This document shows, in pieces, positions 7,931 to 15,856 of a DNA stretch of 64,000 bases. The position numbers and the translations under genes were made by a program. The notes under the pieces are model-generated. The model saw only the letters and a program-made list of their open reading frames with translations, searched no databases and had not been told where the DNA came from. This stretch comes from UBA8106 sp913052135. Lineage in GTDB: Bacteria > Acidobacteriota > Vicinamibacteria > Vicinamibacterales > UBA823. The stretch covers positions 10,212 through 74,211 of the forward strand of contig CAJXDY010000006.1 in assembly GCA_913052135.1 (NCBI GenBank). The letters run 5' to 3'. Numbering within the stretch: the first letter of the stretch is position 1; every line of letters starts with the position of its first letter.

Positions 7931-9324
7931 GGAGGATGCACTTCATTGGTATCGGCGGTACGGCCATGGCGAGTCTGGCGGCGATGGTAAAGCGTCAGGG
8001 TGTGGCTGTGACCGGTTCCGATCTTGAAATTTACTCACCAATGAAGGAGTTCCTGGCAGCTGAGGATATCAAGCCGTTCCGAGGATATTCCGCTGAACAG
8101 ATCAGCGATGAATTTGATCTGGTCGTGATTGGTAATGCAATTTCAAGAGGAAACGTCGAACTTGAAGCGGTGCTCGACCGGAGAATGCAATATGCATCGT
8201 TACCCGAGGTTATCCGCAATGAGTTCCTTTGGAAGAAGCGTTCTTTAGTGATTGCAGGGACTCACGGCAAGACCACAACAGCAGCCATGACAGCCTGGTT
8301 GCTTACGTTTGGCAAGATTGATCCCAGTATGCTTGTTGGTGGAGTAGCTAGTAATTTTGGTTCCAGTTACCGATTAGGCAGTGGGACAGATTTTGTAATC
8401 GAAGGGGATGAGTACGACAGCGCTTTTTTTGATAAGACCGCTAAATTTCTGAAGTATTTGCCCAATGTCGCAGTTATTGGGAACGTCGAGTTTGACCATG
8501 CAGACATTTATACAGATTTCGAGGCGGTTCGAACGGCATTTAGACGATTCGTGAGGCTATTGCCTGCAAATGGGCTCTTGCTCCTAGGTGCTGACAATCC
8601 CGAAGCCTTGTCATTGCAACAATTCGCTCCATGTCGTGTCGAAACTTTCGGCTTATCTAGTAAGGCTGACTGGTGTGCAAGTCAAATAGTTCAGTCACAG
8701 GACAGCACAGCGTTTCAGGTGCGGCGTCACGGCGTGCCGTTTATGAGCACCACATTACAGTTGTTGGGTCACTACAATGTCAGAAATGCTTTGGCAGCGA
8801 TAGCCGTTGCAAGCGACACAGGCTTGGTCCCTGGTACGCTGAATGAAGGCTTACGCGCGTTTCGTGGTGTGCGACGACGATTAGAAGTACGCGGTACGAT
8901 AAAAGGGATAACTGTGTATGATGACTTTGCACATCATCCAACTGCAGTAGCAGAAACACTGACTGCTGTTCGAGGAGCAACCTCCACTGGAACAATTTGG
9001 GCGATTTTTGAACCGCGTTCAGCGACTTCCTGCCGTCGTGTATTTCAAGAAAAATTTGTGACGGCATTGAGACGGGCTGACGAAGTATTACTGGCGCCGG
9101 TCTATCGTAGCTCGCTGCCAGATTCAGTTCGTCTGAACCCAGAAGAAGTGGTCAATGCTCTGGACAACCACGGTGTGCACGCAAGATATATTCCACGGCT
9201 TGACGATCTAGTCGAACTTCTTGGCCAGGAAGCCAAAAATGGTGATCATCTTGTGATTATGTCCAACGGTGCTTTCGGAGGCATTCACGAGAAAGTTTTG
9301 GCTCGGCTGGCTGAACGGGTCTAG
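7927..9324 (+). CDS. mpl: UDP-MurNAc:L-Ala-gamma-D-Glu-mDAP ligase
   Basis: Murein peptide ligase that attaches recovered tripeptide directly to UDP-MurNAc. The 465-residue protein has an N-terminal Rossmann region (FIGIGGTAMASLAAM), the Mur-ligase ATP loop GTHGKTTTAAM (about residues 113-123), EGDEYDSAFFD near 158, and the C-terminal motif YDDFAHHPTAV near 331. EGDEYDSAFFD and the context separate it from MurC, since nagZ and ldcA precede it and no mur/fts cluster is nearby. Start ATG overlaps the ldcA stop. Confidence 0.94.
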   Translation: MRRMHFIGIGGTAMASLAAMVKRQGVAVTGSDLEIYSPMKEFLAAEDIKPFRGYSAEQISDEFDLVVIGNAISRGNVELEAVLDRRMQYASLPEVIRNEFLWKKRSLVIAGTHGKTTTAAMTAWLLTFGKIDPSMLVGGVASNFGSSYRLGSGTDFVIEGDEYDSAFFDKTAKFLKYLPNVAVIGNVEFDHADIYTDFEAVRTAFRRFVRLLPANGLLLLGADNPEALSLQQFAPCRVETFGLSSKADWCASQIVQSQDSTAFQVRRHGVPFMSTTLQLLGHYNVRNALAAIAVASDTGLVPGTLNEGLRAFRGVRRRLEVRGTIKGITVYDDFAHHPTAVAETLTAVRGATSTGTIWAIFEPRSATSCRRVFQEKFVTALRRADEVLLAPVYRSSLPDSVRLNPEEVVNALDNHGVHARYIPRLDDLVELLGQEAKNGDHLVIMSNGAFGGIHEKVLARLAERV

Positions 9325-9383
9325 TACTCCATGTTTGGTGTATGTACGCCACAAATCATCTGGCTCTGGATGGAGAGTTACTT

Positions 9384-10085
9384 GTGACTCAAGATAAGCA
9401 AGACTTGATATTTCCTCAGATCCGATGGGCCGGAGACTCGGCCTTAGTCATGGCTTATGAGCAAGTTGTTGACGTGGCAGTAAACACCCAAGTGATTCGA
9501 TGCGCTGAGGCTATTCGTTCTGAGCAACATGCAGGAGTGCGAGATGTTGTGCCCAGCTATTGCGCTGTAACAGTGTTTTTTGATCCTCTAAGGACCAATC
9601 TGGAGGCCTTGTCTTCGTCGTTATCTCGACATGGAAAAGCTCAAATGGAGAGTAGCTTCACTCCTTCTACACCGCTAAGGGTTCCGGTTTGCTATGGTGG
9701 TGACTACGGTCCAGATCTTCATGAGGTCGCGCGATTTGGAGGTTGTTCCCTTGAGGAAGTGGTGCGACGGCACACAGATACCGTATATCGAGTGTATGCG
9801 TTGGGATTTGTTCCAGGATTTGCTTACATGGGTCGCGTTGACCAGCGTATCGCTATGCCACGTCGAGATACTCCACGGACCTCTGTCCCGTTCGGGAGTG
9901 TGGGTATTGCAGGAGTCCAAACAGGTGTATATCCTGCGAGCACCCCTGGAGGCTGGCGTCTAATAGGGCGAACGACTCTGAAACCTTTTGATCCCGAACG
10001 AAATGATCCATTTGCCTTTAAGCCAGGAGACCAAGTGCAGTTCGTATCGGTAACGGCTGATGAGCTTAACGCTTCTAGGGACTGA
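9384..10085 (+). CDS. pxpB: 5-oxoprolinase subunit PxpB (KipI family)
   Basis: Subunit of the ATP-dependent 5-oxoprolinase PxpABC, which opens L-5-oxoproline to glutamate; older annotations call it allophanate hydrolase subunit 1 or KipI. The sequence has the family core YALGFVPGFAYMGRVDQRIAMPRR-like region in short segments (GFVPGFAYMG, RTSVPFGSVGIAG) and a GGWRLIGRT motif near the C-terminus. An ATG at 9342 is in frame, but GTG at 9384 has GGAGAG six bases upstream and gives 233 residues, so I prefer it. pxpC follows after 23 bases. No pxpA is in the window. Confidence 0.9.
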   Translation: MTQDKQDLIFPQIRWAGDSALVMAYEQVVDVAVNTQVIRCAEAIRSEQHAGVRDVVPSYCAVTVFFDPLRTNLEALSSSLSRHGKAQMESSFTPSTPLRVPVCYGGDYGPDLHEVARFGGCSLEEVVRRHTDTVYRVYALGFVPGFAYMGRVDQRIAMPRRDTPRTSVPFGSVGIAGVQTGVYPASTPGGWRLIGRTTLKPFDPERNDPFAFKPGDQVQFVSVTADELNASRD

Positions 10086-10108
10086 TTGTAAGCAAAGGTG
10101 ACCTTTTC

Positions 10109-11032
10109 ATGATAGTTGCTAAGGCTGGGCTTCTCACCACGGTACAAGACTTGGGACGTTGGGGGTATCAAAGTTTTGGCGTTTCAGTTGCTGGTCCAAT
10201 GGATCGCCTTTCTCATCGACTTGCTAACCTTCTTGTTGGTAATTCGAGCTCGGCTGCAGGCTTAGAGATTACCTTGCTGGGTCCAGATATTGAGTTCCAA
10301 GATGATGTGCGATGTGCGGTTACCGGAGCAGAATTCGAGATTTTTGTTGACGACAATCGGATGCCACTCAATGCAGGTTGGATAGTACCCAAGGGTGCTC
10401 ACTTGAGATTTGGGGATCGTCGACGTGGTGCAAGAGCTTATCTTGCAATCGCAGGTGGCCTCGATGTTCCACAGCAGCTTGGCAGTCGGGCTACCCACCT
10501 TGCTACTGGGATGGGGGGATATCGTGGACGACATTTGCAGGTGGGAGATCGGTTAAGAATCGGGCAAGCAAGTTCTACAAAGTTGTCAAGCATGCATCAA
10601 GTTCAATCGGTAATGTCATTGCCCAGTGAAAATATACGTGTACGGGTTATTCTTGGTCCCCAAGATCAGATGTTTTCCAAGGAAGCGTTGTTGATGTTTC
10701 AATCGTCACGCTATCAAGTGTCGTCTGAGTCGAATCGTATGGGTTATCGACTTCTCGGCCCTTCCATTGCCTCAGACAAGGCAGATCAGTTGTTGTCAGA
10801 CGCTACACCGATGGGCTCAATTCAGGTGCCGGCGTCTGGTAAGCCGATTATCTTGATGGCAGATGGTCAAACGGCAGGTGGATATCCGAAAATTGCTACT
10901 GTCATTACAGCGGACCTGCCACTTGCAGGTCAGTTAATGCCTGGTGACTGGATAATGTTCGACGTGTGCGATAGAGAAACGGCGGTCACAGCACTAATCG
11001 AGCAAGAACAAAAGCTTTTATCGATTGGTTAA
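10109..11032 (+). CDS. pxpC: 5-oxoprolinase subunit PxpC (KipA family)
   Basis: Biotin-dependent-carboxylase-like subunit of 5-oxoprolinase, also called KipA. The 307-residue product opens with AKAGLLTTVQDLGRWGYQ and VAGPMDRLSHRLAN, the standard family start, followed by TGAEFEIFVD and the C-terminal ILMADGQTAGGYPKIA. It lies 23 bases after pxpB and is convergent with lolA, whose stop is 10 bases away. A kinase-inhibitor role, as in Bacillus Kip, is less likely because there are no sporulation genes here. Confidence 0.92.
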   Translation: MIVAKAGLLTTVQDLGRWGYQSFGVSVAGPMDRLSHRLANLLVGNSSSAAGLEITLLGPDIEFQDDVRCAVTGAEFEIFVDDNRMPLNAGWIVPKGAHLRFGDRRRGARAYLAIAGGLDVPQQLGSRATHLATGMGGYRGRHLQVGDRLRIGQASSTKLSSMHQVQSVMSLPSENIRVRVILGPQDQMFSKEALLMFQSSRYQVSSESNRMGYRLLGPSIASDKADQLLSDATPMGSIQVPASGKPIILMADGQTAGGYPKIATVITADLPLAGQLMPGDWIMFDVCDRETAVTALIEQEQKLLSIG

Positions 11033-11042
11033 TACGACCGAC

Positions 11043-11717
11043 TCACCTTGAAGCATCATTACCCGTAATGATGTGCGCTTCGGGTGGAATCGTAAAGGAA
11101 AACATCTGGTCAGGTATGCCGATGTTTTCTTTCAAGTCAGTGAATTTAAATGTCGACGTGCCACCTTGAAGATCCTTGGAGATAAGTTGGCGAATGGTAA
11201 GAGTTACTTCGTCGACTACCAGAATGAGTGATTCGTAACTCGTTTCAGGATGATGTGGAGTGAGTCGAAGACTCTGTGTGCCAACGGGAGCATCATCTAG
11301 GACTGTAAAACTTGGGACAAAGTCTCGAGATAGGTCTCCTCGCCCAATGAGAAAAAGTACAGATGGTTCTGAGGCGCTCTCGGCTGGCATTGAACTAACC
11401 CTGACTTGGTTGTCAGCCGGTACGTAGGAAATCAGAGTGTTTCCATCAGAGATAAAAAATTTTTCGTTCGGTTTTTGGTAATTCCAGTGCATCATGCCTG
11501 GTTTCTTTATCAACACGACGCCACTTTCCGTCGCTTGAATATTTAGCGCACCTCCTTCATAGATATGAATGAAGTTGGCAGAAAAATCGCGAACAGTTTC
11601 GTATTTGTCTTGTAGTGCTGAAGCTAATTCCTCGGCGGATCTCTGTGGTTCCTGTGCTGCGAGGGAAGTCGCAAAGCCGATATTGGTCAGAACGTAAAAC
11701 GTCAGTAGTTGTATCAA
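11043..11717 (-). CDS. lolA: Outer-membrane lipoprotein carrier LolA
   Basis: Periplasmic chaperone that carries lipoproteins from the inner to the outer membrane. The 224-residue product has a hydrophobic N-terminus ending near SLAA, then the LolA-type region YETVRDFSANFIHIYEGG, PGMMHWNYQKPNEKFFISDG and a C-terminal beta region. The frame is bounded by a stop 33 bases upstream and the only usable start is TTG at 11717. The signal peptide has no Lys or Arg in its n-region, which is odd, so the exact start is uncertain. It follows the rhodanese-like gene on the same strand. Confidence 0.85.
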   Translation of the reverse strand: MIQLLTFYVLTNIGFATSLAAQEPQRSAEELASALQDKYETVRDFSANFIHIYEGGALNIQATESGVVLIKKPGMMHWNYQKPNEKFFISDGNTLISYVPADNQVRVSSMPAESASEPSVLFLIGRGDLSRDFVPSFTVLDDAPVGTQSLRLTPHHPETSYESLILVVDEVTLTIRQLISKDLQGGTSTFKFTDLKENIGIPDQMFSFTIPPEAHIITGNDASR

Positions 11718-11750
11718 GGGAGTAATAAGCTCTGGTAGGTCGATAAAGGC

Positions 11751-12125
11751 TTAGCCCTTTAGCGCTCCCGCCTTGGGTGGCGCCATAACAGGGGCATCTT
11801 TTGAGTCCGTTGGGAGTTTCGCCACTATCCAATCGTTAATTCCACCTTTAAGAACAACAGCGCGAAAACCTTGCCTAATCAACGAAGCTGCCAGTTGGAC
11901 GCTGGCTAATTCACCAGGATCCGAGTCGTACACAACGATGTCACGATCTTGAGAAAGTCCAGAGGTGTCATGGCTGTCTGGCAGCATACGGATTGCGCTT
12001 GGCAAAGTGACTGTGCTGTGTTCGTAGGGATATTTCAGTCTAGCGTCAATTAGAATAAGGGAATTAGCCGGCTCAGATTCAAGGCGAGCCTGGAGATCTT
12101 CTTTGGAAATTCTTGTGATTGCCAT
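11751..12125 (-). CDS. Rhodanese-like domain protein lacking the catalytic Cys
   Basis: Single rhodanese fold of 124 residues. Visible elements are ILIDARLKYPYEHSTV (the CDC25/rhodanese DxR start), the active-site strand IVVYDSDPGELAS, and LKGGINDWIVA near the C-terminus. In active sulfurtransferases the residue after the VVY strand is the catalytic Cys; here it is Asp (VVYD), and there is no Cys in the loop. The protein is therefore probably not a sulfurtransferase and may bind a partner or ligand. It ends in a Pro/Lys-rich tail. lolA follows after 33 bases and the two are probably co-transcribed. Confidence 0.8.
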   Translation of the reverse strand: MAITRISKEDLQARLESEPANSLILIDARLKYPYEHSTVTLPSAIRMLPDSHDTSGLSQDRDIVVYDSDPGELASVQLAASLIRQGFRAVVLKGGINDWIVAKLPTDSKDAPVMAPPKAGALKG

Positions 12126-12159
12126 CTTAGAATATTTTCTCCATACGTTGAGCAGCCTG

Positions 12160-12177
12160 TCAAGGTGTCTACCTTGA
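12160..12177. other. Perfect 7-bp inverted repeat upstream of the rhodanese gene
   Basis: TCAAGGT and ACCTTGA pair perfectly around a four-base loop, between the tRNA-Ala gene and the rhodanese-like gene. There is no T-run on either side, so it is not a standard terminator. It could be an operator or a hairpin in the leader of the rhodanese-lolA transcript. Confidence 0.35.
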
Positions 12178-12232
12178 TAATTCTGTCTACTGCTTCGCTT
12201 TGATTGTATTCATTGCTTCACATCGCTCAAAA

Positions 12233-12308
12233 TGGTGGACGGCAAGGGGCTCGAACCCTCGACCTCAGCGTTGCGAACGCTGCGCTCTCCCAGCTGAGCT
12301 AGCCGCCC
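12233..12308 (-). tRNA. tRNA-Ala (anticodon CGC)
   Basis: A 76-base tRNA read on the minus strand. The acceptor stem is GGGCGGC with GCCGTCC (one G-U pair), the D arm is GCTC...GAGC, and the anticodon stem CAGCG/CGCTG encloses the loop TTCGCAA with anticodon CGC. The T arm GAGGG/CCCTT carries TTCGAGC. CCA is encoded at 12233-12235. It decodes GCG alanine codons. A promoter candidate lies 53 bases upstream. Confidence 0.97.
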
Positions 12309-12360
12309 ATGGACCTCGAAGGCATGATCGGCGCACACATGCGGCCGAAAGAAGAAATAA

Positions 12361-12389
12361 ATTGTACCATGCACTTTTGGCGTCCGCAA
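12361..12389 (-). promoter_or_regulatory. Candidate sigma-70 promoter for tRNA-Ala
   Basis: On the minus strand TTGCGG (12384-12389) and TACAAT (12361-12366) are separated by 17 bases, with the tRNA starting about 50 bases downstream. It lies in the gap between thrC and the tRNA, so the tRNA can be transcribed on its own. Found by eye. Confidence 0.5.
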
Positions 12390-12490
12390 TGACGTGTCGA
12401 TGGTTGTATTGTGTGAGCTGTTAGCGAGGCAGTCGATTTAACGGGCTTACTACCATATGCAATAAAACACTATGTTGTGCAGCCCTAGGT

Positions 12491-13666
12491 TCAAGATACA
12501 AGAACGTCCAAATACTTCAATGAACCACCAGTATTGAATAACACAACGGTGTCGTTCGGTCGAACCTTACCTTGTTTCAGAAGCACCCGCAGTGCACTTA
12601 GTGTCGCACCTCCTTCTGGCGAGGCACTAATACCTTCGAGCTTTCCAAGTTCACGCATGTCGTTCACCATGTCAGCATCTGAAACTGCGATCGCCGTGCC
12701 CACACTTTCACGAAGTGCCTGAAGAATCAAGAAATCACCGATTGCACGAGGCACCCGTAGCCCATCAGCAATAGTGTTAGCGTTTTTCCAAGGTTCCGAC
12801 TTCTGGAGACCGTTTTCGAGAGCGTGAACAATTGGAGCACAGCCATCAGCTTGTACGGTCACCATCTTCGGCCGATTACCAGTTTTCACCCAGCCGAGTT
12901 GTTCAATTTCGTCAAAGGCTTTCCACATACCGACCATTCCGGTACCACCACCTGTCGGATAGATAATCCAGTCCGGCCAGACCCAGTCTAATTGCTCAGC
13001 CAATTCGTAGGCCATCGTCTTCTTGCCTTCAACACGATAGGGTTCTTTCAGTGTTGAAACATCATACCAACCTAGTGGCGCACCAACCTCATTAGCGACT
13101 CGACCTGCTTCATTTATGAGGCCATCAACTAGCGTTATGTCGGCACCGTAAAGTTCGCATTCCAGAATAAATGGCTTTTTAACGTCTCGCGGCATAAAGA
13201 CTTTTGCCTTGAGTCCTGCGTGTGCCGCATAGGCTGCCAGTGCATTAGCAGCATTCCCGGCTGATGGAGTTGACACGGTACCTACCTTCAATGCGTTCGC
13301 CCGAGTAACGGCTGCTGATAAGCCACGTGCCTTAAAAGAGTTCGTGGGGTTGCATGACTCATCCTTGACATAGAGGGACCTGAGACCCAGTTCCGCACCA
13401 AGCCTTAGGGTATGTCGTAACGGAGTAAACCCCTCGTCCAGCGTGACAGGTTGATCGTCGTTCACCAGTGGCATCATTTCGCTGTATCGCCACATATTGT
13501 GTGCGCGGTTAGCCAGTGATGAGCGCGGCCAATTCTTTGCAGCTTGTTCAATGTCATATCTGGCAAATAACGGAGCACCACAGGTACAGAGGTGATGTAT
13601 TCCCTGTGGGTCCAAGGGCTCAGCCCCACAGCCTGCTGAGCAATCAAGATGTGTAAAGTAGGACAT
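12491..13666 (-). CDS. thrC: Threonine synthase
   Basis: PLP enzyme converting O-phospho-L-homoserine to threonine. The 391-residue product starts with a cysteine-rich zinc-ribbon-like segment (CSAGC ... CTCG, residues about 9-30), typical of the plant/archaeal-type ThrC. The PLP lysine is in NPTNSFKARG (near residue 112), and the phosphate-binding glycine loop is PTGGGTGMVG (about 229-238). The C-terminal VLFNTGGSLKYLD motif is present. It lies between frr and tRNA-Ala on the same strand, without other thr genes nearby. Threonine dehydratase shares the fold, but the zinc ribbon supports ThrC. Confidence 0.92.
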   Translation of the reverse strand: MSYFTHLDCSAGCGAEPLDPQGIHHLCTCGAPLFARYDIEQAAKNWPRSSLANRAHNMWRYSEMMPLVNDDQPVTLDEGFTPLRHTLRLGAELGLRSLYVKDESCNPTNSFKARGLSAAVTRANALKVGTVSTPSAGNAANALAAYAAHAGLKAKVFMPRDVKKPFILECELYGADITLVDGLINEAGRVANEVGAPLGWYDVSTLKEPYRVEGKKTMAYELAEQLDWVWPDWIIYPTGGGTGMVGMWKAFDEIEQLGWVKTGNRPKMVTVQADGCAPIVHALENGLQKSEPWKNANTIADGLRVPRAIGDFLILQALRESVGTAIAVSDADMVNDMRELGKLEGISASPEGGATLSALRVLLKQGKVRPNDTVVLFNTGGSLKYLDVLVS

Positions 13667-13761
13667 AAAGCGATTGCCTTCGATTGAGAACTAAAGATGT
13701 TTAATTGTGATTCTGCGAACCCCTTGCCTATTAACGCAATGAGAAATCGTCAAACGTCGCG

Positions 13762-14331
13762 TCAGTGGCTAAGCAGTTCAGCATCCTTCTTCTCTTGCAA
13801 TTCATCAATTGCCTTGACGGCCTGGTCAGTTAATTCTTGTATGCGATCGTGTGCACGCCGTTCGTCGTCCTCAGAAATCTCCTTTGCTTTTAACATTTTC
13901 TTGAGCTGGTCGTTCGCGTCTCGCCTCACTCCTCTTACACGGTTTCTGCTGTTCTCGGCAAAGCCATGAACCACCTTCGACAGCTCTTGGCGACGTTCGT
14001 CGTTCAGTGGAGGAATCGGTATCCTGATCATTTTTCCATCGTTATTCGGATTCAGACCGAGGTTTGCGCTTTGAATAGCCTTTTCAATTGCTGGCATCAG
14101 CGACGGGTCAAATGGCTGTGCCGCGATTAAGGTTGGTTCAGGGACAGACAGGTTCGCGACTTGATTGAGTGGCACTGTTGTTCCGTAAGCTTCGACTTTG
14201 ACGCCATCAAGGATGCCGATGGATGCGCGTCCCGTGCGTACCCCAGCCAACTCATGCTTAGTATGTTCGTTTGCCGACTTCATATGCTGTTCGGCTTCCT
14301 TAAAGAGGCTGTCGATATCTTTTGCGTTCAT
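13762..14331 (-). CDS. frr: Ribosome recycling factor
   Basis: Splits post-termination ribosomes with EF-G. The chosen ATG at 14331 has GAGGAG six bases upstream and gives 189 residues; the frame extends to a TTG at 14355 that is unlikely. Typical segments are HELAGVRTGRASIGILDGVKVEAYGT, IRIPIPPLNDERRQEL and VRGVRRDANDQLKK, and the C-terminus is helical and charged. It follows pyrH with a gap of 20 bases, the usual rpsB-tsf-pyrH-frr order. Confidence 0.96.
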   Translation of the reverse strand: MNAKDIDSLFKEAEQHMKSANEHTKHELAGVRTGRASIGILDGVKVEAYGTTVPLNQVANLSVPEPTLIAAQPFDPSLMPAIEKAIQSANLGLNPNNDGKMIRIPIPPLNDERRQELSKVVHGFAENSRNRVRGVRRDANDQLKKMLKAKEISEDDERRAHDRIQELTDQAVKAIDELQEKKDAELLSH

Positions 14332-14351
14332 CAGTGACTCCTCGTTCGAAA

Positions 14352-15068
14352 TCAAGCGCTGACCAGAGAGCCGACTGGCTCGCCTAAGATGACGCGTCGT
14401 AGCGTTCCAGGCTGCTGCAGATTAAACACTACTATTGGTAAGGCGTTGTCCATACACAAGGAAATTGCTGTAGCGTCCATCACTTTTAAGCCTTGTTCGA
14501 GTACTTGTAAGTAGGAAATGGAGTCGAATCGCTTTGCTGAGGGATCTTTGATGGGATCGGATGTATACACTCCATCGACCTTCGTACCTTTAAGAATAAC
14601 ATCGGCACGGATTTCCATCGCTCGCAGTGCAGCTGCTGTGTCTGTTGTGAAGTATGGATTACCGGTTCCAGCAGCGAATACCACAACCCGGTTCTTTTCC
14701 AGATGACGCACAGCTCGTCGTCGGATAAAAGGTTCAGCTATAGCGCGCATTTCTATAGCAGTCACCACTCGAGTGTTGACATCGAGCTGTTCCAGCGCAT
14801 CCTGAATCGCCAGCGCGTTTATTATTGTGGCGAGCATGCCCATGTAGTCTGCTGTTGCGCGATCCATCCCTCGTGCACTCGCAGCCAGTCCACGAAAAAT
14901 ATTTCCACCCCCTATAACAAGGGCAACCTGGACACCAAGTGACCGCACATCGGCCACTTCACGAGCTATTTGTCCGGTAACTTCTGGATCGACGCCAAAT
15001 GACTGGCCACCAAGTAATAATTCACCGGAGACTTTGAGGAGCACGCGTCCGTAGGCAGGCTTAGTCAT
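14352..15068 (-). CDS. pyrH: Uridylate kinase (UMP kinase)
   Basis: Hexameric bacterial UMP kinase of the amino-acid-kinase fold, making UDP from UMP. The 238-residue product shows VLLKVSGELLLGG, VIGGGNIFRGLAAS (about residues 52-65), FAAGTGNPYFTTDTAAALRA (about 131-150) and a KVDGVYTSDP segment. It lies between tsf and frr. Start is ATG with no ribosome site; TATAAT ends eight bases before it, and a perfect inverted repeat (15106-15133) separates it from tsf, so it may have its own promoter. Confidence 0.96.
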   Translation of the reverse strand: MTKPAYGRVLLKVSGELLLGGQSFGVDPEVTGQIAREVADVRSLGVQVALVIGGGNIFRGLAASARGMDRATADYMGMLATIINALAIQDALEQLDVNTRVVTAIEMRAIAEPFIRRRAVRHLEKNRVVVFAAGTGNPYFTTDTAAALRAMEIRADVILKGTKVDGVYTSDPIKDPSAKRFDSISYLQVLEQGLKVMDATAISLCMDNALPIVVFNLQQPGTLRRVILGEPVGSLVSA

Positions 15069-15076
15069 TGTTTACG

Positions 15077-15082
15077 ATTATA
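15077..15082 (-). promoter_or_regulatory. Candidate -10 box directly before pyrH
   Basis: TATAAT on the minus strand ends eight bases before the pyrH ATG. There is no Shine-Dalgarno sequence in between, so a transcript from here would have a leader of only one or two bases. No convincing -35 is present. Confidence 0.35.
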
Positions 15083-15105
15083 GATCAGTCGGCTACTGAA
15101 TGGCT

Positions 15106-15133
15106 GAAGACGCCGAGCATAACAGGCGTCTTC
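15106..15133 (-). terminator. Perfect 9-bp hairpin between tsf and pyrH
   Basis: GAAGACGCC and GGCGTCTTC pair perfectly around a ten-base loop, 18 bases after the tsf stop. On the minus strand the stem is followed by TTCAGCC, with no real U-run. It could be a weak terminator, an attenuator or an RNA-processing site that lowers pyrH-frr expression relative to the ribosomal genes. Confidence 0.4.
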
Positions 15134-15151
15134 TTCTACACAGGCAGATGT

Positions 15152-15754
15152 TTATTTGTCAACTTCACCGACTTTAAATCGGGCAAACCTCGCAATTGAA
15201 ATGTTCTCTCCAACCTTTGCAATAGTAGCGGCCACGAGATCGGTGACAGTGGTTTTGGGATCTCGGATTGACGGTTGTTTAAGGAGAACGACCTGTCCGT
15301 AATAACTATTAATCTTGCCGTCTAGGATCTTGTCTATTATTTGTGCAGGTTTATTGGAGCCCTCGAGTTGTGAACGAAAAATGTCCTTCTCTCGCTCAAT
15401 AACTTCAACGGGAATATCTTCGACACGCACATACGTCGGGCTTGAGGCGGCTATATGCATAGCAACTTCTTTGACAAGCGTTTTAAAGTCATCAGTACGT
15501 GCAACAAAATCGGATTCACAGTTGATTTCCACTAGGACGCCGACTGATCCACCGGGATGGATATAGCTGCCAGTAACACCCTGTTTTGTGGATCGCCCAG
15601 CTCGCTTTGCTGCCTGAGCGGTACCACGTTTCCGCAAGATAATGATAGCTTTATCGAGATCTCCATCTGCATCGGTCAAAGCTGATTTACATTCCATAAA
15701 TCCAGCGCCTGTCTCGTCTCTAAGAGCCTTAACTGTTTCTGCTGAAATTGTCAT
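15152..15754 (-). CDS. tsf: Elongation factor Ts, short form
   Basis: Nucleotide-exchange factor for EF-Tu. The product starts MTISAETVKALRDETGAG and continues FMECKSALTDADGDLDKAIIILRKRG, the conserved N-terminal UBA-like domain; VEINCESDFVARTDDF marks the core domain. Using ATG 15754 gives 200 residues, shorter than the roughly 280 of E. coli, so this is the compact type. An upstream ATG at 15769 is in frame; GGAG lies ten bases before the chosen start. rpsB lies upstream. Confidence 0.95.
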   Translation of the reverse strand: MTISAETVKALRDETGAGFMECKSALTDADGDLDKAIIILRKRGTAQAAKRAGRSTKQGVTGSYIHPGGSVGVLVEINCESDFVARTDDFKTLVKEVAMHIAASSPTYVRVEDIPVEVIEREKDIFRSQLEGSNKPAQIIDKILDGKINSYYGQVVLLKQPSIRDPKTTVTDLVAATIAKVGENISIARFARFKVGEVDK

Positions 15755-15856
15755 ACCTTGTTTCTCCATAAGTCGTTTTGCTGTTTATAACGACTGGTGT
15801 ACATAAAAATTGCCGGCAATGGGCACGGCCGGCCAAACATCATATTCGAAACAAAC

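Noticed and set aside
11051..11080. Perfect inverted repeat CATCATTAC/GTAATGATG as a terminator between pxpC and lolA.
   Set aside because: It lies in the lolA coding end and no T-run follows in either direction, so it is probably a coding coincidence.
12200..12424. A 74-residue plus-strand frame over the tRNA-Ala gene.
   Set aside because: It is the complement of the tRNA and shows no protein family features.
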